From an uncultured Pelagibacteraceae bacterium (GTDB lineage: Bacteria > Pseudomonadota > Alphaproteobacteria > Pelagibacterales > Pelagibacteraceae), in contig CACKWM010000002.1 of the NCBI GenBank assembly GCA_902603905.1, positions 62,001 through 126,000 of the forward strand: a DNA stretch of 64,000 bases, given 5' to 3'. The notes under the pieces were generated by a model. It saw only the letters and a list, made by a program, of their open reading frames with translations. It was not told the DNA's origin and made no database searches. The position numbers and the translations under genes were made by a program. Shown here one piece after another: positions 28,015 through 38,100 of this stretch. Within the stretch, counting starts at the first letter, position 1, and every line of letters begins with the position of its first letter.

Positions 28015-29016
28015 ATGTTTAAAAAAATTTTTTCAGGAGTCCAGCCTTCGGGCAATCTTCATTTAGGCAACTATTTGGGAGCAATAAAGAATTTTGTTGA
28101 TCTTCAAAATCAAAAAGAAACTGAGTGTATTTATTGTATAGTAGATCTTCACGCAATTACAGTAAAACAAGAACCAAAAGAATTAAAAAAAAACATTAGA
28201 GAAACTTTGGCAACTTTTATTGCCAGCGGATTAGATTATGAAAAAAGTATAATTTTTAATCAATCATCAGTCACTGCTCATGCAGAAGGAGCTTGGATAC
28301 TTAGTTGCATTGCAAGAATGGGATGGTTAAATAGGATGACACAATTTAAAGAAAAAGCTGGAAAAGATAAAGAAAAAGCTAGCGTTGGGCTTTATGCTTA
28401 TCCAGTTTTAATGGCAGCTGACATACTGCTTTATGATTCAACTCATGTACCAGTCGGTCATGATCAAAAGCAACATCTTGAGCTGTGTCGAGATATTGCC
28501 CAAAGATTTAATAGTGATTTTAATGTTGAAGATTTTTTCAAAGTTCCAGAGTCTTTAATCCAAAAAAATTTTTCAAGAATTATGAGTCTTAAAGATGGTA
28601 TGAAAAAAATGAGTAAATCAGATCCATCAGATTTAAGCAGAATTAATCTTACAGATGAAAAAGATTTAATAGTTAATAAAATAAAAAAAGCAAAGACAGA
28701 TAATATGCCTATGCCAAATATAGAAGAAAATTTAGAAAAAAGACCAGAAGTTAAAAATTTATTAGGAATTTATTCAAGTTTATCAAATCAAACTTTAGAT
28801 CAATCAAAAAAAGAATTTAGTGGAAAAAATTTTTCAGATTTTAAAGAAAAACTTTCTGATTTATTAGTTGAAAAAATTACTCCAATTTCAAAAGAAATAA
28901 AAAAATTATTAAATGATGAGAAAAATTTAGATCACATTTTATATGATGGGTCACAAAAAGCTGATAAAATTGCATCAAAAAAGATTAAAAAAATTAAACA
29001 AATAATAGGTTTTTAA
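28015..29016 (+). CDS. trpS: Tryptophanyl-tRNA synthetase
   Basis: 333 residues, class Ic synthetase. The HIGH-like motif is in [17 protein letters not shown] near 7-23, DLHAITV near 45, [17 protein letters not shown] near 142-158, and the KMSKS motif reads [11 protein letters not shown] near 197-207. It charges tRNA-Trp. The gene begins right after murJ and precedes the NifU-domain gene. Confidence 0.97.
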   Translation: MFKKIFSGVQPSGNLHLGNYLGAIKNFVDLQNQKETECIYCIVDLHAITVKQEPKELKKNIRETLATFIASGLDYEKSIIFNQSSVTAHAEGAWILSCIARMGWLNRMTQFKEKAGKDKEKASVGLYAYPVLMAADILLYDSTHVPVGHDQKQHLELCRDIAQRFNSDFNVEDFFKVPESLIQKNFSRIMSLKDGMKKMSKSDPSDLSRINLTDEKDLIVNKIKKAKTDNMPMPNIEENLEKRPEVKNLLGIYSSLSNQTLDQSKKEFSGKNFSDFKEKLSDLLVEKITPISKEIKKLLNDEKNLDHILYDGSQKADKIASKKIKKIKQIIGF

Positions 29017-29035
29017 GTTATTATATAAGGAAAAT

Positions 29036-29578
29036 ATGTTTGTTCAGACTCAGGAAACACCAAACCCAAATTCACTTAAATTTATTCCAGGCAAATTAGT
29101 TTCTAATTCTGGATCATTTGAGATTAATAACAAAGATGAAGTTAATAATGATTTGATAAGAAATATACTTTCAATAAATGGTGTAACAGGAATTTTTCTA
29201 GGAAAAGATTTTTTATCAGTAAATAAAAATGAAAATATAAACTGGGAAGAATTAAAACATATTGTGATTTCATTTATTAATGAGTATTACGCCGATGGAA
29301 AAGAATTTATTATTGATAAAAAATTAGATAATGAAAAACAAAATGATTTTAGCGAAATAGAAAAAAAAATAATAAAAATTTTAGATGAAAAAATAAAGCC
29401 TGCAGTTGCAAGAGATGGTGGAGATATAAAATTCAAAGAATTTAAAAATGGCGTGGTTACAGTGGAGCTTCAAGGAAGTTGTTCTGGCTGTCCAAGTTCA
29501 ATAGTTACTTTAAAACAAGGTGTTCAAAATCTTTTGCAGCACTATATTCCTGAAGTAAAAGAGGTTATCTCAGTTTGA
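29036..29578 (+). CDS. NifU-domain iron-sulfur scaffold/carrier protein (Nfu type)
   Basis: 180 residues. The N-terminal Nfu domain starts MFVQTQETPNPNSLKFIPGK (1-20), a signature of the Nfu/NfuA-like family with mitochondrial NFU1 relatives. The C-terminal NifU domain has ARDGGDIKFKEF near 124-135 and the cluster-binding CxxC in GSCSGCPSS near 145-153. It delivers Fe-S clusters to client proteins. AAGGA lies seven bases before the ATG. Confidence 0.93.
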   Translation: MFVQTQETPNPNSLKFIPGKLVSNSGSFEINNKDEVNNDLIRNILSINGVTGIFLGKDFLSVNKNENINWEELKHIVISFINEYYADGKEFIIDKKLDNEKQNDFSEIEKKIIKILDEKIKPAVARDGGDIKFKEFKNGVVTVELQGSCSGCPSSIVTLKQGVQNLLQHYIPEVKEVISV

Positions 29579-29608
29579 AATTATAATTATATAATGTATA
29601 GGTAAATA

Positions 29609-30742
29609 ATGAATAATAAAAATTCATTAAAGCTAAATCAAATTAAGCAATTTTTGTTAAGTAAAGGCTTTATTATAATTAAAAAAAAAAAAATAACTTT
29701 CTTTAGTGTAGAATTAAGAAGTTTATATTTAACTACTCTATCTAGTTTTGCCATTATTATTTTTTCTTTTTTTCTTCCTGCAATTATTGAGTTAAAAAAA
29801 AATACTTTTACTGCTTCAAAAGAAATTGAAAACAAATCTAAAAGTAATTTTGAAAGAGTTTTGGATGGAGAAGCTTTAAGAAAACCTTCTAAGTTAGACG
29901 AAGGTCTTAACTTAAAAAATTTATTTGATGATGTATTTAAATTTGATGATTTGCCGAGCGATACAGTAAGATTAAGTGCTTCAACAATTCAACAATTGTT
30001 TCAAGAAACTAATTATAATTTAAAAGATGTAAGAAAAACAAAACTTGTAAAACCAGTTAAACTTTCACTTCTTCCCAATGAAATAAAAATGATTGAAGAT
30101 ACTAAAAAAAGAAAAAATTTGTTTATACAAATTATTTTACCTTTAATTATTGATGAAAATAATAGAATTAAGCTGAATCGTAAAAAATTATTTACCATTT
30201 TAAATAAAAATCATAATTCTAATTCTGAAAAAGAATGGTTAAATAAAAAATTTAAACAATATGGAGTTATTAATAAAGACTTATCTACTTTAAAAGTAAG
30301 AATGGATACAATCCCTGTGTCTTTAGCTATAGCTCAAGCTGCAAAAGAAACGGGCTGGGGAACATCAAGATTTGCACTAGAAGGAAATGCTTTATTTGGT
30401 CAGTGGACTTGGTCAGGAGAAGGAATAAAACCAGCTGATGCAGATAATAATGCTACTCATAAAGTTATGAAGTTTAAAATTTTAAAATCATCAATAAGAG
30501 CATATCAAAGAAATTTAAATACTCACTCAGGTTATAGTGAATTTAGAATGGCAAGAGCTGAGTTAAGAGATCATGGAAGAAGTTTAGATGGTATGATTCT
30601 TGCAACTTATTTAGACAATTATGCAGAAACTGGGAAGGAATATGTAAAAATTATAAAACAAATTATTAAACAAAATAATTTAACAGATTTTGATGATGTT
30701 AAGTTACTTCCATCTAGCATTCAATTGAAGAATCTTATCTAA
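29609..30742 (+). CDS. Bax-like glucosaminidase-domain protein
   Basis: 377 residues. A membrane helix (TLSSFAIIIFSFFLPAII) lies near 43-60, after a basic N-terminus, giving a periplasmic body. The glucosaminidase domain includes PVSLAIAQAAKETGWGTSRF near 236-255 with the catalytic glutamate in KETGWG, and ALFGQWTW near 261-268. Members of this group (E. coli Bax) hydrolyse peptidoglycan glycan chains. The substrate cannot be verified. The 3' end overlaps the convergent deacetylase by four bases. Confidence 0.88.
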   Translation: MNNKNSLKLNQIKQFLLSKGFIIIKKKKITFFSVELRSLYLTTLSSFAIIIFSFFLPAIIELKKNTFTASKEIENKSKSNFERVLDGEALRKPSKLDEGLNLKNLFDDVFKFDDLPSDTVRLSASTIQQLFQETNYNLKDVRKTKLVKPVKLSLLPNEIKMIEDTKKRKNLFIQIILPLIIDENNRIKLNRKKLFTILNKNHNSNSEKEWLNKKFKQYGVINKDLSTLKVRMDTIPVSLAIAQAAKETGWGTSRFALEGNALFGQWTWSGEGIKPADADNNATHKVMKFKILKSSIRAYQRNLNTHSGYSEFRMARAELRDHGRSLDGMILATYLDNYAETGKEYVKIIKQIIKQNNLTDFDDVKLLPSSIQLKNLI

Positions 30743-31800
30743 TCAGTCTCTACAGAAAATTGAACACCAAACCATCGCCAAATACCATTATCATTTAAAG
30801 AGCAATTTATTCTCCCCCTACGAAACAAAAATTTATCTCTAAATTTAATTTTTAAAATATTATTATTAATAGATGTATAAGATTTTTCCCATTTGTTACC
30901 CTCATCAGAAAAACAATTAATATTTTTAAGATTTTTTTGATCTTTAAAAAATTCAACAGAAAATTTTGGAGGATTATTTTTATTATTTATATATTTTTCA
31001 TCTGGTAACAATTTTTTGAATTGTAAAGGTTGTAAATTAATTAAGAATTTAAATCTTTCAAGGTCACCATATTTTTCATTGATTGGAAAACGCGGCAATT
31101 CAAAAATATCTTTATTAACATCTATTACTCCAGAATGTTGACCAAAAGAATATTTAAAGTTTTTTGTTATATAATTTTTAATTAACTTACTGTATTCACC
31201 AAATGGATAAGAAAAAAATATAGGATTATATCCTAGTTTATTCCTAAAAATTTCTATTGATTTATCAATATCTTTTAAAAATTTTTGTTCACTAAAATCA
31301 ACTAAGTAATCATGAGAATGAGAGTGATTACCAATATATGCAAATTTTTCTTTTTCAATTTCTTTTATTTCATTCCAATTCATATACCCAGAATTACCAA
31401 CAGCTTCTGTTGATATAAATAAAATAAAAGGTATTTGGTTTTCTTTTAAAAAAGGCCAAGCATTTTCATAGAAGGAAGTAAATCCATCATCGATAGTAAT
31501 TAATATTTTTTTTTCTTTTTTTGGTTTTATAAAATTTAAGTCAAATTCTTTTGGATCATAAAAATCATATTTCTTATCTTTTATAATTTTTATATGTTGT
31601 TCAAATACATTCATTTGAATATTGGTAGAAGGATATTTATTTTCGTTAAATCTATGGTACATTAATGCAAGTGTTCCCATTTCATTAGAATAGTATTTGA
31701 TATTATTTTCTTCTGCCCTAGAATTGGAATTAATTAATATTAATATAATGAATAGTTTGATTATAGATGCGGCTGCAGATAAAATTTTTTTATCACTCAT
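30739..31800 (-). CDS. Polysaccharide deacetylase family protein (exported)
   Basis: 353 residues. A signal peptide (to about SRAEE, residue 31) precedes a NodB-type domain: LALMYHRFNE near 45-54, LITIDDGFTSF near 99-109 with the metal-binding aspartates, and GNHSHSHDYLV near 157-167 with the paired histidines. The metal site looks complete. The C-terminal ~100 residues are unrelated to known motifs. It removes N- or O-acetyl groups from a glycan, perhaps peptidoglycan or exopolysaccharide. The first 53 bases are antisense to the start of tsaB. Confidence 0.88.
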   Translation of the reverse strand: MSDKKILSAAASIIKLFIILILINSNSRAEENNIKYYSNEMGTLALMYHRFNENKYPSTNIQMNVFEQHIKIIKDKKYDFYDPKEFDLNFIKPKKEKKILITIDDGFTSFYENAWPFLKENQIPFILFISTEAVGNSGYMNWNEIKEIEKEKFAYIGNHSHSHDYLVDFSEQKFLKDIDKSIEIFRNKLGYNPIFFSYPFGEYSKLIKNYITKNFKYSFGQHSGVIDVNKDIFELPRFPINEKYGDLERFKFLINLQPLQFKKLLPDEKYINNKNNPPKFSVEFFKDQKNLKNINCFSDEGNKWEKSYTSINNNILKIKFRDKFLFRRGRINCSLNDNGIWRWFGVQFSVETD

Positions 31801-32134
31801 TATTGATAAAAATATTTATACCTGTAGTCATGAAAATAGCAAAAGTAATTTTGAAAAACTTATTATTTTAATTAATGACTTTTTAAATAAAAATAAAACC
31901 TCTATTAAGAAAATAGATAAAATTTATGTAAATAGAGGGCCAGGAAGCTTTGCTGGCATAAGAAATTCTCTTTCAATTGTAAAAGGTTTGTTTTTGACAC
32001 AAAAAATAGATTATTATTGTTTTAGTTTTCTTGATTTTAATAAATCTGCTAATGTCAAATACGAAGATGTCCCCATTTTATGTGCTAAATATAAAATTAA
32101 AAAAAATTTGATTAATCCACTTTATTTAAGTTAA
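31748..32134 (+). CDS. tsaB: TsaB-like tRNA t6A biosynthesis protein (short form)
   Basis: 128 residues from the ATG at 31748. The N-terminus MNSLIIDAAADKIFLSLI fits the TsaB start (xLxID), and VNRGPGSFAGIRNSLSIVKG near 76-95 is the TsaB signature. Normal TsaB has about 220-230 residues; the C-terminal half is missing here. TsaB pairs with TsaD in making N6-threonylcarbamoyladenosine at A37 of tRNA. The usual neighbour rimI is absent, and fur follows nine bases later. An ATG at 31697 in frame is too far upstream. Confidence 0.83.
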   Translation: MNSLIIDAAADKIFLSLIIDKNIYTCSHENSKSNFEKLIILINDFLNKNKTSIKKIDKIYVNRGPGSFAGIRNSLSIVKGLFLTQKIDYYCFSFLDFNKSANVKYEDVPILCAKYKIKKNLINPLYLS

Positions 32135-32142
32135 AATAAACT

Positions 32143-32553
32143 ATGTCAGAAACTATTGAACAGAAATGTATAGCAAAAGGAGTTAAGCTTACAGATCAAA
32201 GAAAAATTATTGCCAAAGTAATGTCAGAGGCAAATGATCATCCTAATGTTGATGAACTTTATAATAGAGTTTCTAAAATTGATTCAAAAATTAGTATTGC
32301 AACAGTTTATAGGACTGTAAAATTATTTGAAGAATCTGGAATATTAACTAAACATGAATTTAAAGGTGGCAAGGCACGTTATGAGGAGTTGAATGAAAGT
32401 CATCATGATCATTTAATAGATGTGAAGTCTGGAGAAATTATTGAATTTGTTGATCAAGAAATAGAGAACCTACAAAAAAAAGTGGCTGAAAAATATGGAT
32501 ATGATTTAGTAGATCATAAGCTAGAATTATATGGGGTTAAGAAAAAACCTTAA
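32143..32553 (+). CDS. fur: Fur family transcriptional regulator
   Basis: 136 residues. The winged helix contains LTDQRKIIAKVM near 16-27 and ISIATVYRTVKLFEESGIL near 50-68. The metal-binding dimer domain has the ESHHDHLIDVKSGEIIEF block near 85-102. The CxxC of classical Fur is replaced by DVKSG, as in alphaproteobacterial Fur/Mur proteins. It would be the iron- or manganese-responsive repressor. A second Fur-superfamily protein lies near katG. The position tsaB-fur-miaB is the alphaproteobacterial arrangement. Confidence 0.92.
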   Translation: MSETIEQKCIAKGVKLTDQRKIIAKVMSEANDHPNVDELYNRVSKIDSKISIATVYRTVKLFEESGILTKHEFKGGKARYEELNESHHDHLIDVKSGEIIEFVDQEIENLQKKVAEKYGYDLVDHKLELYGVKKKP

Positions 32554-32556
32554 TTG

Positions 32557-33894
32557 ATGGAAAAAAAAATATTTATTAAAACATTTGGCTGTCAAATGAA
32601 TGAATACGATTCTGATCGTATATATGATTCAGTAAAAAAAATTGGTTTTAAAAAAACTAATGATCAAAAAAATGCAGATTGTTATGTTTTAAATACTTGC
32701 CATATAAGAGATAAAGCAAAAGAAAAAGTTTATCATGAAATCGGGAGAGTAAAAAAAATTTATAGAAGAAAAAAAAAACCAATTTTGATTGTTGCGGGTT
32801 GTGTAGCACAAGCAGAAAATCAAGAAATGTTAAAAAGAGAACCTTATATTGATATTGTAATTGGACCTCAGTCCTATCACAAAATTAATGAGTTATTAAA
32901 AAAATCAGCAACAAATCCTAAAAACGAAGAAACAGAATTTGATACAATTTCTAAATTTGAATATTTTGACAAAATAAAAAATACAGGTAATAAAGTTTCT
33001 GCTTTTTTGACTATTCAAGAAGGTTGTGACAAATTTTGTAACTTTTGTGTAGTACCGTTTACCAGAGGGCCTGAATATTCTAGACCATTAAAAAAAATAT
33101 TAAATGAAGCTGAAATTTTAATTAAAAATGGTGCTAAGGAAATTACCCTATTAGGACAAAATGTTAATGCTTATTCATATTTTGAAAATTCAAAAGAATA
33201 CAGAATTTCTAATTTAATTAATGAACTTGAAAAATATTCTGAGCTTAAGAGAATAAGATATACCACCTCACATCCAAGAGATATGACAGATGATTTAATT
33301 GACTGTTATTTGAATAATAAAAAATTAATGCCTTTTGTTCACTTACCTATTCAAAGTGGCTCGAACAAAATATTAAAGCTTATGAATAGAAAACATACAG
33401 TTGAAGACTATCTAAATATTTATGAAAGACTTAAAAAAATAAATCCTAAAATAGAATTTTCAAGTGATTTTATTATTTCTTATCCGGGTGAAACAAATGA
33501 TGATTTTAATGATACATTAAATTTAGTTAAAAAAATTAAATTTATAAATTCTTATTCATTTATATTTAGCCCTCGCCCAGGAACCAAAGCAGCTGAATTA
33601 AAATTAATAGACAACGAGGTATCTAAAGAAAGATTAAATGAAATTCAAAAAAACTTATTTAATTATCAAATAAACAAAAATAGATCTTTTGAAGGTAAGT
33701 CAGTGGAAGTATTAGTAGAAAATAGAATGCATAATCAGTTTAAATTGTTTGGCAGAAATGAATTTAATAATTCTGTAATATTTGAGGGTAATGAAAATAA
33801 TATTGGAAAAATTATCAAAGTTAAAATAGAAAATACTAATCAAAATAGTTTATTTGGAAAAATAGAAAATAATAAAAATATGAAAGCTGCATAA
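32557..33894 (+). CDS. miaB: tRNA-2-methylthio-N6-dimethylallyladenosine synthase MiaB
   Basis: 445 residues from the ATG at 32557 (a TTG three bases earlier is less likely). The MTTase N-terminal domain has cysteines in TFGCQMNEYDS near 8-18, NTCHIRDKA near 47-55 and VAGCVAQ near 80-86, which hold the auxiliary cluster. The radical SAM motif is CDKFCNFC near 156-163. A TRAM domain ends the protein. It adds a methylthio group at A37 of tRNAs. The upstream fur stop is three bases away. Confidence 0.97.
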   Translation: MEKKIFIKTFGCQMNEYDSDRIYDSVKKIGFKKTNDQKNADCYVLNTCHIRDKAKEKVYHEIGRVKKIYRRKKKPILIVAGCVAQAENQEMLKREPYIDIVIGPQSYHKINELLKKSATNPKNEETEFDTISKFEYFDKIKNTGNKVSAFLTIQEGCDKFCNFCVVPFTRGPEYSRPLKKILNEAEILIKNGAKEITLLGQNVNAYSYFENSKEYRISNLINELEKYSELKRIRYTTSHPRDMTDDLIDCYLNNKKLMPFVHLPIQSGSNKILKLMNRKHTVEDYLNIYERLKKINPKIEFSSDFIISYPGETNDDFNDTLNLVKKIKFINSYSFIFSPRPGTKAAELKLIDNEVSKERLNEIQKNLFNYQINKNRSFEGKSVEVLVENRMHNQFKLFGRNEFNNSVIFEGNENNIGKIIKVKIENTNQNSLFGKIENNKNMKAA

Positions 33895-33895
33895 T

Positions 33896-34903
33896 TTGAG
33901 TAAAATTTCTCCAAAAAAAATAGTTTCTAATTTAAAATTTGTTTATTCTGATAATGGAACTTTGAGTGTTATTTTTCAAAATAATGATCTTTTATTTGGT
34001 GTTACTGGGGAATTTAATGACAATTTAAGAGAATTAGAAAAAATAACTAAAGCAAACATATCTTCAAGAGGAAATTCAATTTTAATAAAAAGTGATCAAA
34101 AAAAAAATGAATTAATTAAAAATGCAATTAGATTTTTGGCTGAACAGTTCGTTATTAATGGAACTATTGAAAAAAAGGATATAATTTCATCTGTAAATAA
34201 ATTTATGATAGATGAAAAAATAAATAATTCTGGAAAAAATATTGAATATATTATTAAGACTCCAAAGAAATCTGTAATTCCAAGATCAGAAAAACAAAAA
34301 AAATATGTAAGATCACTTAAAGATAGTGAAATAATAATATCAACAGGCCCAGCTGGTACTGGCAAAACGTTCTTGGCAGTTGCAGTTGCTTTAACAATGT
34401 TACTTGATAAAAAAATTGAAAAAATAATCTTATCAAGGCCAGCTGTAGAAGCAGGAGAAAGATTGGGATTTTTACCCGGCGATATGCGTGAAAAAGTTGA
34501 CCCATATCTTAGACCATTATACGATTCTCTTTACGACCTTTTAGATTTTGAAAAAATACAAAAAAGAATTGAAATAGGGGATATTGAAATTGCACCTCTT
34601 GCTTTTATGAGAGGAAGAACACTAAAGAATTCTTTTGCAATTTTAGATGAAGCTCAAAATGCAACAGACACTCAAATAAAAATGTTTTTAACTAGAATTG
34701 GGGAAAATTCAAAAATTGTTATAAATGGAGATCCTTCCCAAATTGATTTACCAAATAAATCTTTATCAGGACTTAATCGATCAAAGAAACTATTAGGACA
34801 TATGAAAGAAATTTCTGTTGTTGACTTTGATCATAATGATGTAGTTAGACATCCTTTGGTGTCAAAGATAGTTAAGGCTTATTCAGATCAAAGTAATGAT
34901 TAA
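33896..34903 (+). CDS. phoH: PhoH-like ATPase
   Basis: 335 residues. The Walker A motif STGPAGTGKTFLA is near 150-162, and FAILDEAQNAT near 247-257 holds the Walker B acids. An N-terminal KH-like part precedes it. The start is TTG at 33896; no ATG lies before the conserved N-terminus, and the spacing from the miaB stop (one base) supports it. PhoH acts with YbeY in RNA metabolism; the two genes overlap by eight bases here. Confidence 0.93.
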   Translation: MSKISPKKIVSNLKFVYSDNGTLSVIFQNNDLLFGVTGEFNDNLRELEKITKANISSRGNSILIKSDQKKNELIKNAIRFLAEQFVINGTIEKKDIISSVNKFMIDEKINNSGKNIEYIIKTPKKSVIPRSEKQKKYVRSLKDSEIIISTGPAGTGKTFLAVAVALTMLLDKKIEKIILSRPAVEAGERLGFLPGDMREKVDPYLRPLYDSLYDLLDFEKIQKRIEIGDIEIAPLAFMRGRTLKNSFAILDEAQNATDTQIKMFLTRIGENSKIVINGDPSQIDLPNKSLSGLNRSKKLLGHMKEISVVDFDHNDVVRHPLVSKIVKAYSDQSND

Positions 34904-35342
34904 AGCCAATGTAGTTTTAGATACTCCTATTTGGGGGAAAAAAATAAAAAAACCAAATATTTATATTAAAAAAAGATTAAATTTACTTTCTAAATTAAGC
35001 CCTTTTAAAAATAAAATACATGAATTTACTATCTTTCTTACAAACAATAAAAAAATGAAAAGTCTAAATAATCAATTTAGAAAAAAAAATAAAACAACAG
35101 ATGTTCTTTCATTTCCATTTAATTATAAATTTAATAAAAATTCATATTTAGGTGATATAGCCATAAGTTATGAAATTGTTAATAAGAGATCAATCAAGTC
35201 AAATTTTTTTTTAGAATTCGATAAAATGTGGATACATGGATATTTGCATATACTTGGATATGATCACAATAAATTAAGAAATTTTAAAAAAATGAGTAAA
35301 AAAGAAAATTTAATATTAAACTATTTTTACAATAAAAATTGA
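34896..35342 (+). CDS. ybeY: Endoribonuclease YbeY
   Basis: 148 residues. The zinc-binding and catalytic signature H-G-Y-L-H-I-L-G-Y-D-H is present near 112-122, with RKKNKTTDVLSFPF near 63-76. It matures 16S rRNA 3' ends and takes part in ribosome quality control. The TGA stop overlaps the TTG start of lnt (TTGA). The corC gene, which usually follows ybeY in this cluster, is missing. Confidence 0.94.
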   Translation: MIKANVVLDTPIWGKKIKKPNIYIKKRLNLLSKLSPFKNKIHEFTIFLTNNKKMKSLNNQFRKKNKTTDVLSFPFNYKFNKNSYLGDIAISYEIVNKRSIKSNFFLEFDKMWIHGYLHILGYDHNKLRNFKKMSKKENLILNYFYNKN

Positions 35343-36886
35343 AATCAATATTAACTCATAAACTTTTGATATATGTAATACCTTTTTTTTTAGGTGTATT
35401 TACATCATTTAGTCTACCGCCTTATAATTTTTTAATAATAAATTTTATAACATTTCCATTTTTATTATTTTTTCTTATTTATAATTTTAAGAAATCAAAA
35501 TGGATTTCGTTCAAAATAGGATGGTTATTTGGTTTTGGCTATTTTATTCTAAATCTTTATTGGATCACCTATGCACTTACTTTTGAAGAAATTTTTAAAC
35601 CTTTAATACCCTTTGCATTAATTCTTATTCCTTTATTTTTAGGAATTTTTTATGGTTTTGGTACTTTAATTTGTTCATTCTTTAATTTAAAAAAAAATTT
35701 TTCAACAATTTTAGTTTTTGCAACAATTTTTTCTCTAATTGAATTTATTAGAGGTTTTGTTCTGGGCGGCTTTCCTTGGAATATGATAGTTTATAGTTGG
35801 ACGAATTATTTACATCATATACAAATACTTTCACTAGTTGGAACCTATTCTTTTAACTTAATATCTATAACTATTTTTTTATTACCTTTTTTAATTTTTT
35901 TTAAAAAAGAAATAAAATTAAAAGTGTTTATAATTTTGCTTTTATTATTTATTTTGATTTGCAATGGTTTTTATGGGTATATAAAAATTAAAAATGATGA
36001 AAAATTATATACAGAACTTAAAGATTTCAAAATAAAGATAGTCTCTCCAAAAATATCAATTAATAGATTTTTTCAACCTGATAATGAAGGTGCTATAATT
36101 GAAGAATTAATTAAATTAAGTAATCCTAACAATTTGGATAAGACCATCTTTGTTTTTCCTGAGGGAGCTTTAGCAGGTGTTAACCTTAATAAATTGAAAA
36201 ATTTTAAAGAAATATTTTTAAAAAAATTTTCAGAAAAACATAAAATTATAATGGGAATAAATACTGAAAAAAAAGTAGAAAATTCTTTTAAAATATATAA
36301 TTCAATGGTTATTTTAGATAATGAACTAAATTTAATAAGTGAATATAATAAAATTAAGCTAGTTCCCTTTGGTGAATTTTTACCTTTTGAAAATTTTTTT
36401 AAAAAATTTGGTTTAAAAAAAGTTGGTTATGGTTATCAATCATTTAGTGTTGGGAATGAAAGAAAACCCATATCTTTTGGTTTTAATAATTTGAATTTTA
36501 TCCCCTTAATTTGTTATGAAATAATTTATTCTGGTAAAATTAGTTTATTTCAAGATGAAGCTAATTTTATTATTAATATTTCTGAGGACGGCTGGTTTGG
36601 AGAATCTATAGGTCCACATCAACATTTTTCACACACTATTTTTAGAGCCGTAGAAGAAGGTAAAAATATAATTAGATCAACAAATAATGGTATTTCGGCA
36701 TATATAGATAGTAATGGCATTGTAATTTCTAAGCTAGAGTCAACCAAAAAGGGAGTTATTGAAATAAATAATTATAAAAAATTTAATGAGACTCTTTTTT
36801 CAAAATTTGGTAACAAGATATTTTTTTATATAATATTATTTTATGTTATTACAATTTTTTTAATCAAAAGATGGGAGAATAAATGA
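35339..36886 (+). CDS. lnt: Apolipoprotein N-acyltransferase
   Basis: 515 residues. Several membrane helices fill the first ~220 residues, then a nitrilase-like periplasmic domain has the catalytic triad: glutamate in FPEGALAG near 272, lysine in [11 protein letters not shown] near 341, and cysteine in [10 protein letters not shown] near 390. It N-acylates lipoproteins such as LptE, DolP and LptM encoded in this window. It starts with TTG at 35339 overlapping the ybeY stop. A last helix is at the C-terminus. metK starts within the stop (ATGA). Confidence 0.95.
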   Translation: MKSILTHKLLIYVIPFFLGVFTSFSLPPYNFLIINFITFPFLLFFLIYNFKKSKWISFKIGWLFGFGYFILNLYWITYALTFEEIFKPLIPFALILIPLFLGIFYGFGTLICSFFNLKKNFSTILVFATIFSLIEFIRGFVLGGFPWNMIVYSWTNYLHHIQILSLVGTYSFNLISITIFLLPFLIFFKKEIKLKVFIILLLLFILICNGFYGYIKIKNDEKLYTELKDFKIKIVSPKISINRFFQPDNEGAIIEELIKLSNPNNLDKTIFVFPEGALAGVNLNKLKNFKEIFLKKFSEKHKIIMGINTEKKVENSFKIYNSMVILDNELNLISEYNKIKLVPFGEFLPFENFFKKFGLKKVGYGYQSFSVGNERKPISFGFNNLNFIPLICYEIIYSGKISLFQDEANFIINISEDGWFGESIGPHQHFSHTIFRAVEEGKNIIRSTNNGISAYIDSNGIVISKLESTKKGVIEINNYKKFNETLFSKFGNKIFFYIILFYVITIFLIKRWENK

Positions 36887-38046
36887 AGAAAGATTTTTTA
36901 TTTACGAGTGAGTCAGTTTCAGAAGGACATCCAGATAAAGTCTGTGATAGAATATCAGATATGGTTGTTGATACTTATTTAAGCTCAGAACCACAATCAA
37001 GAGTAGCATGTGAAACATTAACAACTACAAACAAAGTTGTTTTAGCAGGTGAAACACGAGGACCAAATATTAATAGAGATGATTTAATTTCAAAGGTAAG
37101 AGAATGTATTAAAGACATTGGTTATGATCAAAAAGGTTTTACATGGAAAGAAGCGACTAAAATAGAAAGTCATCTCCATTCCCAATCTTCAGATATTGCT
37201 ATGGGAGTAGACTCATCTGGAAATAAAGATGAAGGAGCAGGAGATCAAGGTATAATGTTTGGTTATGCTTGTAATGAAACAGATGTTTTGATGCCAGCAC
37301 CAATTCATTATTCACACAAAATTCTAAGACTTATGGCGGAAGATAGAAAGTCAGGAAAGCTAAAAAATATAGAACCAGATTCTAAAAGTCAAATTACAAT
37401 TGAATATAAAGATGGAAAACCAGCATCAGTTAAATCAGTTGTTATTTCAACGCAACATTCAGCTGATATAAATCAATCTCAAGTTAGAGAATTAGTGAAA
37501 CCATATATTGAAAAATCAATTCCAAAAAATTTAATAAATGGATTAGATGATACAGAAATTTATGTTAATCCAACAGGTAATTTTGTTATAGGAGGACCAG
37601 ATGGAGATAGTGGACTAACAGGAAGAAAGATCATTGTTGATACTTACGGAGGCGCCGCACCTCACGGTGGAGGAGCTTTTTCTGGAAAAGATCCAACAAA
37701 AGTAGATAGATCAGCAGCTTATGCCGCAAGATATCTTGCAAAAAATGTTGTGGCCTCAAAAATTGCAGACAAATGTCTAATTCAACTTGCCTACGCGATA
37801 GGTGTATCTAAACCGCTATCTATTTATGTTGATCTTTTTGCTAATGATGAAGAAAAAAATAAACATGTGGAAAAACTGATTAATGAAAATTTTGATTTAA
37901 GCCCAAGAGGAATAAGGGAAATGTTAGGCTTGAATAAAGCTATATATCAAAAAACGGCAGCTTATGGACATTTTGGTAGAGATTCTGAATCAGATGGATC
38001 TTTTTCATGGGAAAAAACTGATAAAAAGGACGTTTTTTGCAAGTAA
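36883..38046 (+). CDS. metK: S-adenosylmethionine synthetase
   Basis: 387 residues. The signatures [12 protein letters not shown] near 16-27, [12 protein letters not shown] near 116-127 and [18 protein letters not shown] near 256-273 are all intact. It makes SAM from methionine and ATP. It overlaps lnt by four bases, so no leader is available for a SAM riboswitch directly ahead of it. A hairpin with a T-run follows 55 bases after its stop. Confidence 0.98.
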   Translation: MKKDFLFTSESVSEGHPDKVCDRISDMVVDTYLSSEPQSRVACETLTTTNKVVLAGETRGPNINRDDLISKVRECIKDIGYDQKGFTWKEATKIESHLHSQSSDIAMGVDSSGNKDEGAGDQGIMFGYACNETDVLMPAPIHYSHKILRLMAEDRKSGKLKNIEPDSKSQITIEYKDGKPASVKSVVISTQHSADINQSQVRELVKPYIEKSIPKNLINGLDDTEIYVNPTGNFVIGGPDGDSGLTGRKIIVDTYGGAAPHGGGAFSGKDPTKVDRSAAYAARYLAKNVVASKIADKCLIQLAYAIGVSKPLSIYVDLFANDEEKNKHVEKLINENFDLSPRGIREMLGLNKAIYQKTAAYGHFGRDSESDGSFSWEKTDKKDVFCK

Positions 38047-38050
38047 TAAG

Positions 38051-38078
38051 TTGAAAATTAGAAAAAAATAAATATATT
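38051..38078 (+). promoter_or_regulatory. Candidate promoter of the nusA operon
   Basis: TTGAAA at 38051-38056 and TATATT at 38073-38078 are separated by 16 bases. It lies just after the metK stop, and its predicted start (about 38085) is upstream of the hairpin terminator, so its transcript would begin with the terminator. Confidence 0.45.
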
Positions 38079-38100
38079 CACCGTACATTGTTGAAATATC

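Noticed and set aside
29609-31800. Bax-like glucosaminidase and polysaccharide deacetylase as a toxin or defence pair
   Set aside because: They are convergent, both look like ordinary envelope enzymes and there is no immunity-like gene.
36883-36900. Possible SAM riboswitch before metK
   Set aside because: metK overlaps lnt by four bases, so no leader exists. No conserved pseudoknot-like sequence was recognised upstream.
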